This document shows positions 8,490-17,276 of a DNA stretch of 64,000 nt, piece by piece. The stretch covers positions 139,161-203,160 of the forward strand of contig DCYS01000003.1 of NCBI GenBank assembly GCA_002331485.1, written 5' to 3'. Position numbers and translations under genes: made by a program. Origin of the DNA: Flavobacteriales bacterium UBA2104 (GTDB taxonomy: Bacteria; Bacteroidota; Bacteroidia; Flavobacteriales_D; Crocinitomicaceae). Under the pieces are notes generated by a model. That model was given only the letters and a program-made list of their open reading frames with translations. It ran no database searches and was not told the DNA's origin. Positions within the stretch are counted from its first letter, which is position 1. Every line of letters starts with the position of its first letter.

Positions 8490-10577
8490 TTAATATCCAC
8501 CATTATATCTTCTCAAGAACCATTCTCCACCGAACAGAACTATCAATAGAACAAACCACCAAAGATTATCTATTAGCTTCTCGAAAGTAGACTGTTCATA
8601 AGCCAGTGGGGTTATATCCTTGCGTTGTTCCAGGTCTGCTATAACGTTTGTTGCTTTATCAAGTTCATAGAATTTACCGCTTTGGTTCATTGCGATCTGA
8701 TTGAGCAATTGATGATCAGCTCTTGTTGATTGAGCTTCGAGCGCCACTTCTTCAACGGCAAAGCTTCCCGTTTTTTCAAATGTCTCTCCATTAAAAGTAA
8801 CATCAGCTTTCCAACTATATCTACCAAAGTCAAGCTTACCTAGATCTAATTGGTAATGATCGTCAAGAGCAAGAAACGCGTATTCGAATGAGGTGCCATC
8901 CGCTTTTTCCAGTTTAAAATTGATCGTTGGCTCAGTTATGGGCTCATAGCTCTCATTATAGAATCGTGCATCAATGACTGTATTTTCCACCGTATTGATC
9001 TCTTTAGGGACACTGATCCTTAGACGCGATCGATTCTCTTTTATGATAAGATACTGGACAGTCTTTTGAATTAATTCATTGAAGGCCTCGTGTGACTGAT
9101 TTTGCTGATAATTTCCTAACCTCCAGTTCCAAAGACCATTTCCATAGGTAACTGCGTATTTCTCTTTTCGTTCACCAAAGAAGAAGATCGGTTCAGGTTT
9201 TGCAATGTTTCCTACTTTCTGAAAACCTAATATTGAATTATTCTTAGGGTAACTAATTTTCCCATAATGAGCAGTCATTGGAGGAAACTCGTTGATCGAG
9301 CGAATTGTCGATTCACTAAGTTCGAAGAGATTGAATCTTGTGTTGAAGGCGATCGCAACATTATCTTTTTGTCCCGTTGTTTGAACTGTAGGTACTAATT
9401 TCAATCGCTGCAGCGTTTGTTGAGAGGTTGCAGGCCCTGTAATGTACCAGATCGGTAATTCTGTTCGGGATATTTTATTGAATAATGATTCTTTTCTGTC
9501 TGTCCCCGGATTGTGCCATATGATCAAGTCATAATCTTCCAGATCACCAGCTTCGTCAATATTTCTTGTTGTTACGATCTCAGTTTCCAGATTTTGTTCT
9601 GATGCAAGAGCCATCTTTATCGCACCAAGATCTGGATGCATGCCCTCAGCGATCATTAACACCTTGCTTCTATCGTCGATCACCTCTAGATAGATACGTT
9701 TCGTGTTGTTTTTTACGTTGTACTCATCATCCATTTCGGATAGTCGCACCATGTATTCATGTACACCAGAACTCTTAGCATCAACAAGGAACTTCACTTT
9801 GGTCAGGCTGACATCACCTTGATTGTGCTCATATTCCTTTTCATGAAGCTTTTTACCATCTTCAAAAAGCGTGATCTTATATTTTCTTTCAGAAAGTTTG
9901 ATCCCTTCTACAACAACTTCTATAGGGAATGCATTGTCAAGAAATGCAATGTCATTAGCAACTATGTTTTGAATACGTTGATCTGTTTTTTGAACGGTAT
10001 CTCCTACACCAACTGTGTAAAACGGAACGTTCTTAAATTTCTCTGCTGTAAAGGTTGGTCTTGCCCCTTTATTGTAGTTTCCGTCTGACAAAAAGATAAC
10101 CGCACCAATATTCCGTCCGTAATAGTCATTATAGATACTATTCAACGAACTTGAAAAGTCTGAAACACCACTACTAAAACCCAACGAATCAATACTTTGA
10201 ACACTACCATCTAAAGTGTATATCAAGTTGTCAAATCGACTGCCAAAAGAAGCGTTCAGCTTTCTTTGGAAATTCTTTATTTCATCTTCCACCTTTGAAC
10301 TATCCTTGTAGTTCAACATTGAAGATGAATTATCGACAACCGTGATGAGAAGTGGATTATTAAGCTCTGTTTTTGTAGAACGAATCAGCAAGTTGGCAAG
10401 TAAAACGCCCAGCAACGTTAAGCCAAGTCCTCTTAGCAAAAACATTAATCGACGCATGCTTGACTTGACTTCTTTCAGCCAGGAACGTTTCTTATAATAA
10501 TACCACGAGATCAGAAAGGCTAGTACAGCCCAGACGGCAATTGCCCAAATCGGAATATCACTAAATATATTTGTCAT
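8490..10577 (-). CDS. Membrane-anchored VWA-domain protein (BatA-like)
   Basis: The 695-residue protein has two N-terminal membrane helices (about 8-27 and 44-65), then a VWA domain whose metal-site motif is intact (DNSSSM, 82-87). A beta-rich extracytoplasmic region follows, then a segment resembling class I glutamine amidotransferase-like folds (about 300-420: VLMIAEGMHPDLGAIKMAL, YDLIIWHNPG), and a C-terminal membrane helix (WWFVLLIVLFGGEWF). This domain order is common in Bacteroidota envelope VWA proteins of unknown role. It is convergent with the MoxR/CoxE operon, with a 12 bp gap, and co-directional with the dehydrogenase gene upstream (12 bp), with which it may be co-transcribed. Confidence 0.82.
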   Translation of the reverse strand: MTNIFSDIPIWAIAVWAVLAFLISWYYYKKRSWLKEVKSSMRRLMFLLRGLGLTLLGVLLANLLIRSTKTELNNPLLITVVDNSSSMLNYKDSSKVEDEIKNFQRKLNASFGSRFDNLIYTLDGSVQSIDSLGFSSGVSDFSSSLNSIYNDYYGRNIGAVIFLSDGNYNKGARPTFTAEKFKNVPFYTVGVGDTVQKTDQRIQNIVANDIAFLDNAFPIEVVVEGIKLSERKYKITLFEDGKKLHEKEYEHNQGDVSLTKVKFLVDAKSSGVHEYMVRLSEMDDEYNVKNNTKRIYLEVIDDRSKVLMIAEGMHPDLGAIKMALASEQNLETEIVTTRNIDEAGDLEDYDLIIWHNPGTDRKESLFNKISRTELPIWYITGPATSQQTLQRLKLVPTVQTTGQKDNVAIAFNTRFNLFELSESTIRSINEFPPMTAHYGKISYPKNNSILGFQKVGNIAKPEPIFFFGERKEKYAVTYGNGLWNWRLGNYQQNQSHEAFNELIQKTVQYLIIKENRSRLRISVPKEINTVENTVIDARFYNESYEPITEPTINFKLEKADGTSFEYAFLALDDHYQLDLGKLDFGRYSWKADVTFNGETFEKTGSFAVEEVALEAQSTRADHQLLNQIAMNQSGKFYELDKATNVIADLEQRKDITPLAYEQSTFEKLIDNLWWFVLLIVLFGGEWFLRRYNGGY

Positions 10578-10589
10578 TTATTAGCACTC

Positions 10590-11807
10590 CTACTCTTTTC
10601 CAGCAAGATAATCCTCAAGGTACTTAAAATATGTGGAAAGCTCACCATCTTTGGTTGTTTCAGAACCTCTAGCTATGATCGAAGTCGGGTCTTCTCCTAA
10701 GAGAGCCGGTAAAATATACTTTATCAGTTCATTCCCAAAATCTTCTGATGCATCCTTAGGTAGCTCACAAGGAAGGTTATCTACTGCCATAACAGCGATA
10801 GCTCCATCTTTTTTGAAATTGACTTCTTTCTCCGTTTCAGGATCATAACCGTATATTGGATCAGCTATCGTACTCGGACGAATAGTTGATGCTACAGGAC
10901 CATCAATGTCACAAGAAATATCGGCTACCACGTTGGTTTTAATACCTGATTGTTTAAGGTCTTCTCTTGTAAATAAGAATGGAGAACCTTCTTTCCAGAA
11001 ATGACAAGCTACAAACATATTGGCTTCTTTCAGATATCTAGGGAAAGTCGAGACATAGTTTTCTCCGTTTTCAAAAAATGCTTTTTTATTGAATTCCTGA
11101 CCATCAGCGGTATCTACATAATCCTCAATATTGAGGTGAGTATAAACTGGCGTATCAAATGCTTCTGATAAAAACTCTTCAGGTGATACTTCTTTGATCG
11201 GCAGTAATCCAATGATCTCTCTAGCCCCATGACCAACTCTACCAAAACCAGTCATAACTATTTTTGTGTCATTTGGTAGTTTAACCTTACTTAGCTCACT
11301 TTCCATTTCCTTTCGGTCATCACACTCGTGCGCAGGCTTCAGGTCGTAAAGATCATTCTTGAGTCCATATGTTCTAAAACCATTGTAGCACCCAACAATT
11401 CCCGCATATCTACCAAATCCAATTAACCGTGTACCATTTGGTTTAGTCAACACTTCATAATCAGTAAGCTGTATTTTCTTATCGATAACAGCTCTGAGCA
11501 GATCACGATTGTATGGCTGTTTCTTGATCGTATGAGAAAAGAAAAAGAATTGCTTATTCGGAATAAGGTCTTCGATATTCACCTCCTTTACACCCATAAT
11601 AACATCACAGTCGGAAAGGTCTTTTACTACTTCGATCCCTTGCTCACGATACATTTCGTCAGAAAATGCACGAATCGGACTCTCCTGTACAACTAATTCA
11701 AGGTCGTCAAAGCGTTCCTTCACTTCTGCACATTGCTTTGGAGTGAGTGGAACCCTTTTATCTGGAGGAGTTTTTCCTTCTCGAATAATACCTAGTTTAA
11801 CTGCCAT
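10590..11807 (-). CDS. Lysine-ketoglutarate reductase-like NAD(P) dehydrogenase (alanine/saccharopine dehydrogenase family)
   Basis: The 405-residue protein begins with the AlaDH/PNT N-terminal domain (GIIREGKTPPDKRVPLTPKQ). Several blocks resemble the LKR half of eukaryotic AASS: FFFFSHTIKKQPYNRDLL, IQLTDYEVL, VVADISCDIDGP, and AVDNLPCELPKDASEDFG. A dinucleotide-binding glycine motif is TGFGRVGHGA near residue 187. The enzyme probably joins lysine and 2-oxoglutarate to saccharopine, or runs the reverse, but related proteins use other amino acids. No separate saccharopine dehydrogenase lies in the window. The downstream VWA gene follows after 12 bp. Confidence 0.75.
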   Translation of the reverse strand: MAVKLGIIREGKTPPDKRVPLTPKQCAEVKERFDDLELVVQESPIRAFSDEMYREQGIEVVKDLSDCDVIMGVKEVNIEDLIPNKQFFFFSHTIKKQPYNRDLLRAVIDKKIQLTDYEVLTKPNGTRLIGFGRYAGIVGCYNGFRTYGLKNDLYDLKPAHECDDRKEMESELSKVKLPNDTKIVMTGFGRVGHGAREIIGLLPIKEVSPEEFLSEAFDTPVYTHLNIEDYVDTADGQEFNKKAFFENGENYVSTFPRYLKEANMFVACHFWKEGSPFLFTREDLKQSGIKTNVVADISCDIDGPVASTIRPSTIADPIYGYDPETEKEVNFKKDGAIAVMAVDNLPCELPKDASEDFGNELIKYILPALLGEDPTSIIARGSETTKDGELSTYFKYLEDYLAGKE

Positions 11808-11887
11808 ATCAAGAATTTTTACAAAAATAGCAGAAATACAGTTTTAAACTAATGGCTGAAAAATAAACTTCAAAACGACTCAACTAT

Positions 11888-14305
11888 TTATTCAGACTGA
11901 GCCTTTTCAATTTTCTTCATTAGCTTTTTCTTCCCTGCATTCAGATTGTTGAATTTATAAGAAAGAGATAAATACAATCTTCTAGTTGTCCATTTGTAGA
12001 TCGTACTTTGACGTACTGCATCATCATTGATCTCGAAGTAAAACCCTTTCTGATCGAAAATATCCGTAATTCTCACACCCAAGGTCAATTTTTTATCAAG
12101 TAGCAACCTTGTAAAACCAACATCAATCCCTGGATTACGTTGATAATAACCTTGAACCGTAAACCTAGGAGCAATATACTGAGCATTGATCTGGATCGTG
12201 GTTGTTTTATCCAATAGTGAGATCGAAGTGTTCAGTTTCACATCCCAACTAATACCTCTGTTACTTAGCTGCGTACCATCGATCTCCGCAGACAATCTAC
12301 TTTCAAAAGCATTGAATGCGATGGTGTTTTTTAGCCAATCAAATGGATTATAGCTACCAATGATCTCAAGTCCCATGTCGTAACTTTCATCAACATTTGC
12401 GTACGTTGTCACACTTCGACCGTCCTCGAAAAATCGTCTAATTCGTTGAATACGATCAACGGTTTGTTTGAAGTACACAGTGTTAGTCAGCGATAATTTT
12501 CCCCAGAATTTCTCATAACCTAATTCATAAGAATTAATGTATTCAGGTTGAAGAGCAGGGTTTCCTTGTCTAAGGTTAAGAGGATCGCTGTAAATAGGAA
12601 AAGGATTTAATTGACGTGAACGTGGTCTGTTGATCCTGCGACTATAGCTCATAAACACTTCACCCATATCATCATTACCGTAAACCAAATGTCCAGACGG
12701 GAAGAAACTGAAGTAATCATTCTCAAAAGACTCTCCGGTGCTTACAAGTCGAGGTTCAGTTAGCGCCTGCTCAAGTCGCACTCCTAATTGATATTTAAAC
12801 TTTTTAAAAGGTTGATGTCCCCAAATCCCATACGCTGAATAGATATCCTCATCAAACGCAAGCGTATTATTGACATTTGGATCAGGGATAACTTGATCCG
12901 TGATCGTATCAAAGTACTCCAGGTAATTCGACTCCTCTTCTCTATTGATTATCGATTTCAAACCTGCTTCGATCTTCATTGTTTTAGAAAAGTTTCTCAC
13001 GAGATCAGCACTTAACGTAAATGCGCTACTCAATTCATTTCTTTCTTGATTTTGAAATCGGTAATGCTCATCCGATTCAGATCCGTCAGGCTCATAGTAG
13101 TATTCCCGGAACCTCCCGATGGCTTCCTCGTCATTTGCAGAATAAGTTGCCGCAAATATGAAATCACCTTTATCTTCTTGAAAATCCCATTTATAATTTG
13201 CGTTGGCATCTACGGACTTACGATTTCTTGGGTCATACACATTACGATCCCAATACTGAAATAGATCTCCATTATAACTTAAATAGTTCGTTTGTTTTCC
13301 TCTTCTGATCCGGTCGTTATATGTTCCGCTTAAAGAGACACCAATCACATGGTCTTTTCGAACAAAAAAATCCGCTCCAACTTTTCCCGTATGAGACCTT
13401 CTAAAATCTGTTCCTAAACGATCCTGATCTAGCAGTTCTGTTGTATCATCATAGAAAGAATACCTTTCGTTGAAGTTATTTCTATCCCCTTCACGATATC
13501 GAATTGAGTAGTTGGCATAAAAGTTAACCTTATCATTTCTTGAATTGAAGCCAATGTTTCCATTGTATAGATCTTCGCTAGCTGCAGTTACATTAACATT
13601 TAAATTGACACCTCTTAACTTTTTCTTTTTCAAAACAATGTTTATAATACCAGCAGTACCGTCAGGGTCATATTTTGCAGACGGATTCGTAACCAGTTCG
13701 ATCCGTTCTATAGCACTAGCTGGTGTTCCATCAAGAGCACCATCACCACTTGACATAGCACTAGGTCTACCGTCAATCAAAATTGTAACACTTCCATTCC
13801 CGCGCAACGACACATTACCATCATTATCAACTTCAACAGAAGGGATATTATTCAACACTTCGGTCAATCCACCGCCAAGGGTTGTCATATCCTCACTAAC
13901 ATTGTAAGTTCTTTTATCTATACTTGATTCGATCAAGTTTCTTTCCCCCTCAACAACTACTTCGTCAAACTCCTGACTTTGGATCTTTTGAATCTCAACA
14001 GTTCCAAGTTGTACTTTTTTTCTATTCTTTGAGATCGTTAACTGATCGATGATTCCATCCTGAAAACCGAAAAAAGTTATTTTTACGTAGTAGGATCCAA
14101 ATGGAATTTCATCAATTTCTACATCTCCGTTAACATCAGAATATCCACCTTTAACAACAGATGAGTCTTTAGGCGAGAAAACTCGGACATTTGCATATTC
14201 CACGGGTGCAGAATCCTCATCAACAATAGTCATTTTAAGTACACCTTGCCCTAACGAGCAGAGAGGAAACAGAAATAATATGACGAAAATAAGATTTCTA
14301 AACAT
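11888..14305 (-). CDS. TonB-dependent receptor-like protein with OMP beta-barrel family domain
   Basis: The 805-residue protein has a signal peptide (1-19, ending in SLGQ), a carboxypeptidase-regulatory-like domain (about 21-105), a plug domain with VSLRGNGSVTILIDGRPSAM, and a long barrel. The barrel includes FMSYSRRINRPRSRQLNPFP and LRQGNPALQPEYINSYELGYE, both hallmarks of the outer-membrane beta-barrel family found in Bacteroidota. A Lys-rich tail (AGKKKLMKKIEKAQSE) follows the last strand, which is unusual since barrels normally end in an aromatic. Substrate is unknown. A MarR regulator is encoded upstream on the same strand about 100 bp away, so MarR control of this receptor is plausible. 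Confidence 0.9.
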   Translation of the reverse strand: MFRNLIFVILFLFPLCSLGQGVLKMTIVDEDSAPVEYANVRVFSPKDSSVVKGGYSDVNGDVEIDEIPFGSYYVKITFFGFQDGIIDQLTISKNRKKVQLGTVEIQKIQSQEFDEVVVEGERNLIESSIDKRTYNVSEDMTTLGGGLTEVLNNIPSVEVDNDGNVSLRGNGSVTILIDGRPSAMSSGDGALDGTPASAIERIELVTNPSAKYDPDGTAGIINIVLKKKKLRGVNLNVNVTAASEDLYNGNIGFNSRNDKVNFYANYSIRYREGDRNNFNERYSFYDDTTELLDQDRLGTDFRRSHTGKVGADFFVRKDHVIGVSLSGTYNDRIRRGKQTNYLSYNGDLFQYWDRNVYDPRNRKSVDANANYKWDFQEDKGDFIFAATYSANDEEAIGRFREYYYEPDGSESDEHYRFQNQERNELSSAFTLSADLVRNFSKTMKIEAGLKSIINREEESNYLEYFDTITDQVIPDPNVNNTLAFDEDIYSAYGIWGHQPFKKFKYQLGVRLEQALTEPRLVSTGESFENDYFSFFPSGHLVYGNDDMGEVFMSYSRRINRPRSRQLNPFPIYSDPLNLRQGNPALQPEYINSYELGYEKFWGKLSLTNTVYFKQTVDRIQRIRRFFEDGRSVTTYANVDESYDMGLEIIGSYNPFDWLKNTIAFNAFESRLSAEIDGTQLSNRGISWDVKLNTSISLLDKTTTIQINAQYIAPRFTVQGYYQRNPGIDVGFTRLLLDKKLTLGVRITDIFDQKGFYFEINDDAVRQSTIYKWTTRRLYLSLSYKFNNLNAGKKKLMKKIEKAQSE

Positions 14306-14403
14306 GTTGTGAATTGGTCGCCGAAAGTAACTAATTAAAGAATGCTTCCAAGGCAGTTTTATTAGAATTGTTTGTAATTGTCTTTGCAGTGCACTGAAGA
14401 TAC

Positions 14404-14850
14404 TTATTCATTTCTCATTTTATCCAGCAGGATGTTCAATGTTTCAGCCTCATCTTCAGAGAGATTCATGTTTAGGTAAATATCATCAAATACAACATCT
14501 ATCTCCTCTAACATCTTCAAGCCTTTTTCAGTGATAATCACATATACCACTCTCCTATCCTCTTTACAGCGAGTGCGCTCTGCAAGCTCTTTTTTGATCA
14601 ATTTATCTATCAATCGGGTTGTATTCGGTGACTTTTCGAGCATCCTTTCTTTGATGGTCTTAATACTCAACTTCTCCTTAGCTCCTCTCAGGATTCTCAA
14701 GATATTGAACTGAGCTATGGAAAGATCAAAAGTTTTCAATTGTTTCTCGTGATAAGCACCAATAAAATGGGAGGTGTGACGAATATTCACCACAGCCTTA
14801 TGCCTTTCATTCGAAAACTTGGCATTTAAGACTTCACTGATTGTTTTCAT
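14404..14850 (-). CDS. MarR-family transcriptional regulator
   Basis: The 148-residue protein has the MarR layout: N-terminal dimer helices, QFNILRILRGAKEKLSIKTIKERMLEKSPNTTRLIDKLIKKELAERTR as winged helix (about 47-95, with the recognition helix around PNTTRLIDKL), and a wing with RRVVYVIITEKG. MarR proteins bind palindromes and release them on binding small phenolic or other ligands, or on oxidation. There is one Cys, in RTRCKEDR. The promoter overlaps a perfect 8+8 bp inverted repeat (14879-14905), implying autorepression. The TonB-dependent receptor downstream and the LytS gene upstream are the nearest other candidates for control. Confidence 0.92.
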   Translation of the reverse strand: MKTISEVLNAKFSNERHKAVVNIRHTSHFIGAYHEKQLKTFDLSIAQFNILRILRGAKEKLSIKTIKERMLEKSPNTTRLIDKLIKKELAERTRCKEDRRVVYVIITEKGLKMLEEIDVVFDDIYLNMNLSEDEAETLNILLDKMRNE

Positions 14851-14854
14851 GTTG

Positions 14855-14905
14855 CAAATATACTTACCACGGTATTAAGTTCAAATGTTTTTTTGAAATT
14901 TGAAC
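14855..14905 (-). promoter_or_regulatory. marR promoter with overlapping inverted-repeat operator
   Basis: On the minus strand, TATATTTG (plus positions 14855-14862) is a -7 box and TTTG (14882-14885) a -33 box, with a 19 bp spacer. The start codon is only four bases past the -7 box, so the transcript is probably leaderless. The inverted repeat GTTCAAAT (14879-14886) / ATTTGAAC (14898-14905), spacer 11 bp, covers the -33 box. MarR dimers typically bind such palindromes, so this is a likely autoregulatory operator. Confidence 0.65.
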
Positions 14906-14996
14906 AAAACAATAAATCGTTCAAAACTAGAAAACGTTTTATAAAATGAGTTTATAACCACTTATATAATCTGATGACCAAAAACCACAGAACTTC

Positions 14997-15004
14997 TATT
15001 TTTG
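14997..15004 (+). promoter_or_regulatory. Probable -7 box of the LytS-LytTR operon
   Basis: TATTTTTG matches TAnnTTTG and lies four bases before the ATG at 15009, which would give a leaderless or near-leaderless transcript. I find no clear -33 TTG at the usual distance. Confidence 0.45.
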
Positions 15005-15008
15005 TAAT

Positions 15009-16040
15009 ATGGCAAGAGCTTCCGCAATATATTGGGTCGTACAGTTTTTAGGCTGGGGTATCTTCTGTGGATTGATTGCCGTTACCACTTTTCTTCAGAA
15101 TGATTTCAGCGCTGAAACAGGCTCAAGGATTCTGGTTTTATACTTCCTGCTTGTTCTTGTCACCCATGCAATGCGTTACTTTCTGATCAAATTTGATTGG
15201 CTCAATCTTAAACTAGCTCCACTTATACCTCGTGTACTTCTGCTCAATATAGCTGCGAGTTTAACCTTACTTCTAGGAAGTGCTTCATTTAGTTACCTGG
15301 CATTCGGTGAAACTCCTGAGCGGATCATCCAATTGGTCATCAACGTATTGTTATATACAATATTTTTCATCATGTGGTCAGCAGTATACTTGACCTATCA
15401 CCTATTACGAAAGTCGAGGAAACAAGAATTACACAATCTCAAACTTATAGCCAGCAACCATGAGATCGAGCTCAAAACATTAAGAGACCAATTGAATCCA
15501 CACTTTCTATTTAATTCACTTAATAGCATCCGTGCACTAATTGAGATCGACCCAGTAACAGCTAAATCGGCGATCACTACATTATCAAACATATTACGCG
15601 ACTCTTTACATTTGGGGAAAAGATCCTTGATCACGCTGGAGGAAGAGATCAAATTAGTTAGTGAATATCTAAAACTCGAAAAGATCAGATTTGAAGAACG
15701 ACTTACTTACAGTATTGACTGTTCAGTCAATCAGACTATTGAGATCCCTCCTTTTTTAATTCAAACAATGACCGAGAATGCAATAAAACATGGTATTTCT
15801 AAAAAAGCAGATGGAGGGATCGTTGATGTAAATATTTTTGAGAATGATGACAAGATCTACCTGGAAGTAATAAATTCTGGTGGTCAATTTGCCCCATCTG
15901 GTCGAGAGGGAATTGGAATTAAGAATACAAGAAGAAGATTAGAAATACAGTTTGGTGAAAACGCTGGTTTCGATATACAGAACAAAGAAGATAAGGTTCA
16001 TGCTTATGTATGGATCAATAAGACAGAATTAAAAAAATAA
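15009..16040 (+). CDS. LytS/YehU-family membrane sensor histidine kinase
   Basis: The 343-residue protein has four membrane helices (about 9-29, 41-60, 74-97, 107-131), a short coiled linker, then the His_kinase domain with LRDQLNPHFLFNSLNS; the phospho-accepting His is residue 165. The ATP-binding part has TMTENAIKHGI (N box) and REGIGIKNTRRRLEIQFG (G box). No periplasmic sensor domain is present, so the membrane region itself probably senses. It is followed three bases after its stop by a LytTR response regulator, its evident partner. Confidence 0.93.
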   Translation: MARASAIYWVVQFLGWGIFCGLIAVTTFLQNDFSAETGSRILVLYFLLVLVTHAMRYFLIKFDWLNLKLAPLIPRVLLLNIAASLTLLLGSASFSYLAFGETPERIIQLVINVLLYTIFFIMWSAVYLTYHLLRKSRKQELHNLKLIASNHEIELKTLRDQLNPHFLFNSLNSIRALIEIDPVTAKSAITTLSNILRDSLHLGKRSLITLEEEIKLVSEYLKLEKIRFEERLTYSIDCSVNQTIEIPPFLIQTMTENAIKHGISKKADGGIVDVNIFENDDKIYLEVINSGGQFAPSGREGIGIKNTRRRLEIQFGENAGFDIQNKEDKVHAYVWINKTELKK

Positions 16041-16043
16041 GTC

Positions 16044-16778
16044 ATGAAAGCAGTAATTATTGATGATGAACGATTAGCTAGGACAGAATTAAAACACTTA
16101 CTCGAGCAGCATACCGATACTATTGATGTTATTGGTGAGGCCGTAAATGCTAAAGAAGGAATTGAAGCAATCGAAAAGCAAAAGCCGGATGTGATTTTCC
16201 TGGACATTCAAATGCCAGAGATGAATGGCTTTGAGATGCTCAAAGAACTTGACGAAATCCCAAAGGTGATCTTCATAACAGCATACGATGAACACGCAAT
16301 CGAAGCATTCAAGATCAATGCGCTGGATTACTTATTAAAACCTGTTGATCCGGAACGTTTGAAAGAAGCAGTTGAAAAACTATCAGCCAATAAAGACGAG
16401 GAATTTGAGTCCAAGGTAGATACGAATCGTAAAGAACGAAAGCTTACGGTCAACGATCATGTCTTTATAAAAGATGGTGAAAAATGCTACTACCCTAAGC
16501 TTGCCGATGTTCGGTATTTCGAAAGTCAGGGAAATTATGTAAAGGTTTACTTTGATAAGCACCATCCAATGATCCTAAGAAGCTTGAACGCTTTAGAGGA
16601 ACGTTTAGACGGAGAGGATTTCTTTAGAGCAAACAGAAAATACATAATCAACTTGCATTGGATCAGAAACATAGAGAATTGGTTCAATGGAGGATTAAAA
16701 GTATTTTTCACTGATGAAGAAGCTGTAGAGATCTCAAGACGCCAAGCCATTCGATTTAAGGACATTATGTCAATATAG
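16044..16778 (+). CDS. LytTR-family response regulator
   Basis: The 244-residue protein has a receiver domain (1-120) with acidic pocket D7/D8, phosphorylation site D54 (IFLDIQMPEMNG), T79 and K99. A LytTR DNA-binding domain follows (about 145-244, with YFESQGNYVKVYFDKH and FFRANRKYIINLHWI). It is activated by the histidine kinase encoded just upstream. The regulon is unknown; LytTR proteins usually bind paired direct repeats, and I did not find a convincing pair near this operon. Confidence 0.95.
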   Translation: MKAVIIDDERLARTELKHLLEQHTDTIDVIGEAVNAKEGIEAIEKQKPDVIFLDIQMPEMNGFEMLKELDEIPKVIFITAYDEHAIEAFKINALDYLLKPVDPERLKEAVEKLSANKDEEFESKVDTNRKERKLTVNDHVFIKDGEKCYYPKLADVRYFESQGNYVKVYFDKHHPMILRSLNALEERLDGEDFFRANRKYIINLHWIRNIENWFNGGLKVFFTDEEAVEISRRQAIRFKDIMSI

Positions 16779-16851
16779 GCGCCATTATTGAGAAATTGTT
16801 AAGGTTTCGATATAATTCTTTGAATTTATTATGCATTACATAAAAAACAAT

Positions 16852-16859
16852 TAGATTTG
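16852..16859 (+). promoter_or_regulatory. Probable -7 box for the RRM protein gene
   Basis: TAGATTTG matches TAnnTTTG. It leaves a leader of about 30 nt that includes a small GC-rich hairpin (CCGCCTTTCGG). No -33 element is found at the standard distance. Confidence 0.45.
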
Positions 16860-16890
16860 TACCGCCTTTCGGCTTATTATATGTAGTGTT

Positions 16891-17271
16891 ATGATTAATA
16901 TTTTTATTGCCAACCTTGATTTTGGTATAACTTCTGACGACCTTAAAACCACCTTCACTCAATTCGGCGAAGTTTCGAACGCTCACGTTGTATATGACAG
17001 AAAAACCAAGAAATCGAAAGGTTACGGCTATATAGAAATGGAAAATGATGACGAAGCACGAAGCGCCATCGCAGCCCTAAATGGTTTAGAGATCCAAGGT
17101 AGAAAAATAGACGTTAAAGAAGCGTTACCAAAGGACAAGCGTCCTGCGAAATCAGATGACAAAAAAAAAGAAACTAAATTCGAACGTCCAGAGCCCCGTA
17201 AGAAAATAGTTAGAGACGCTGATGTAACTCAACGCAGAGTTCTTCGACCGCGTCGTAAAAAAAAGGAATAG
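16891..17271 (+). CDS. RRM-domain RNA-binding protein
   Basis: The 126-residue protein has one RNA-recognition motif at about 2-80. RNP2 is IFIANL (4-9) and RNP1 is KGYGYIEM (43-50), both with the expected aromatic residues. The last 45 residues are strongly basic with many Lys/Arg (ending RPRRKKKE), which should add non-specific RNA affinity. Bacterial single-RRM proteins of this kind occur in cyanobacteria and Bacteroidota and bind single-stranded RNA, sometimes in cold response. The gene is monocistronic and convergent with the next gene, six bases apart. Confidence 0.9.
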   Translation: MINIFIANLDFGITSDDLKTTFTQFGEVSNAHVVYDRKTKKSKGYGYIEMENDDEARSAIAALNGLEIQGRKIDVKEALPKDKRPAKSDDKKKETKFERPEPRKKIVRDADVTQRRVLRPRRKKKE

Positions 17272-17276
17272 TCAGT

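Noticed and set aside
9759..10088. Plus-strand open frame of about 109 codons within the membrane VWA gene
   Set aside because: Antisense to a clear coding region, Cys- and Phe-rich composition unlike real proteins here.
6474..10577. MoxR/VWA genes as a possible phage-defence system (ternary VWA type)
   Set aside because: The pair is the common MoxR-CoxE arrangement and the second VWA protein is BatA-like and convergent. No protease, nuclease or phosphatase partner and no mobile-element signs.
13545..13907. Plus-strand open frame inside the TonB-dependent receptor
   Set aside because: It is antisense to a well-conserved plug region, has no promoter or terminator, and the composition is that of a shadow frame.
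16868..16880. Small hairpin in the RRM gene leader as a possible thermosensor
   Set aside because: The stem is short (about 4 bp) and does not cover the start codon; evidence is too weak.
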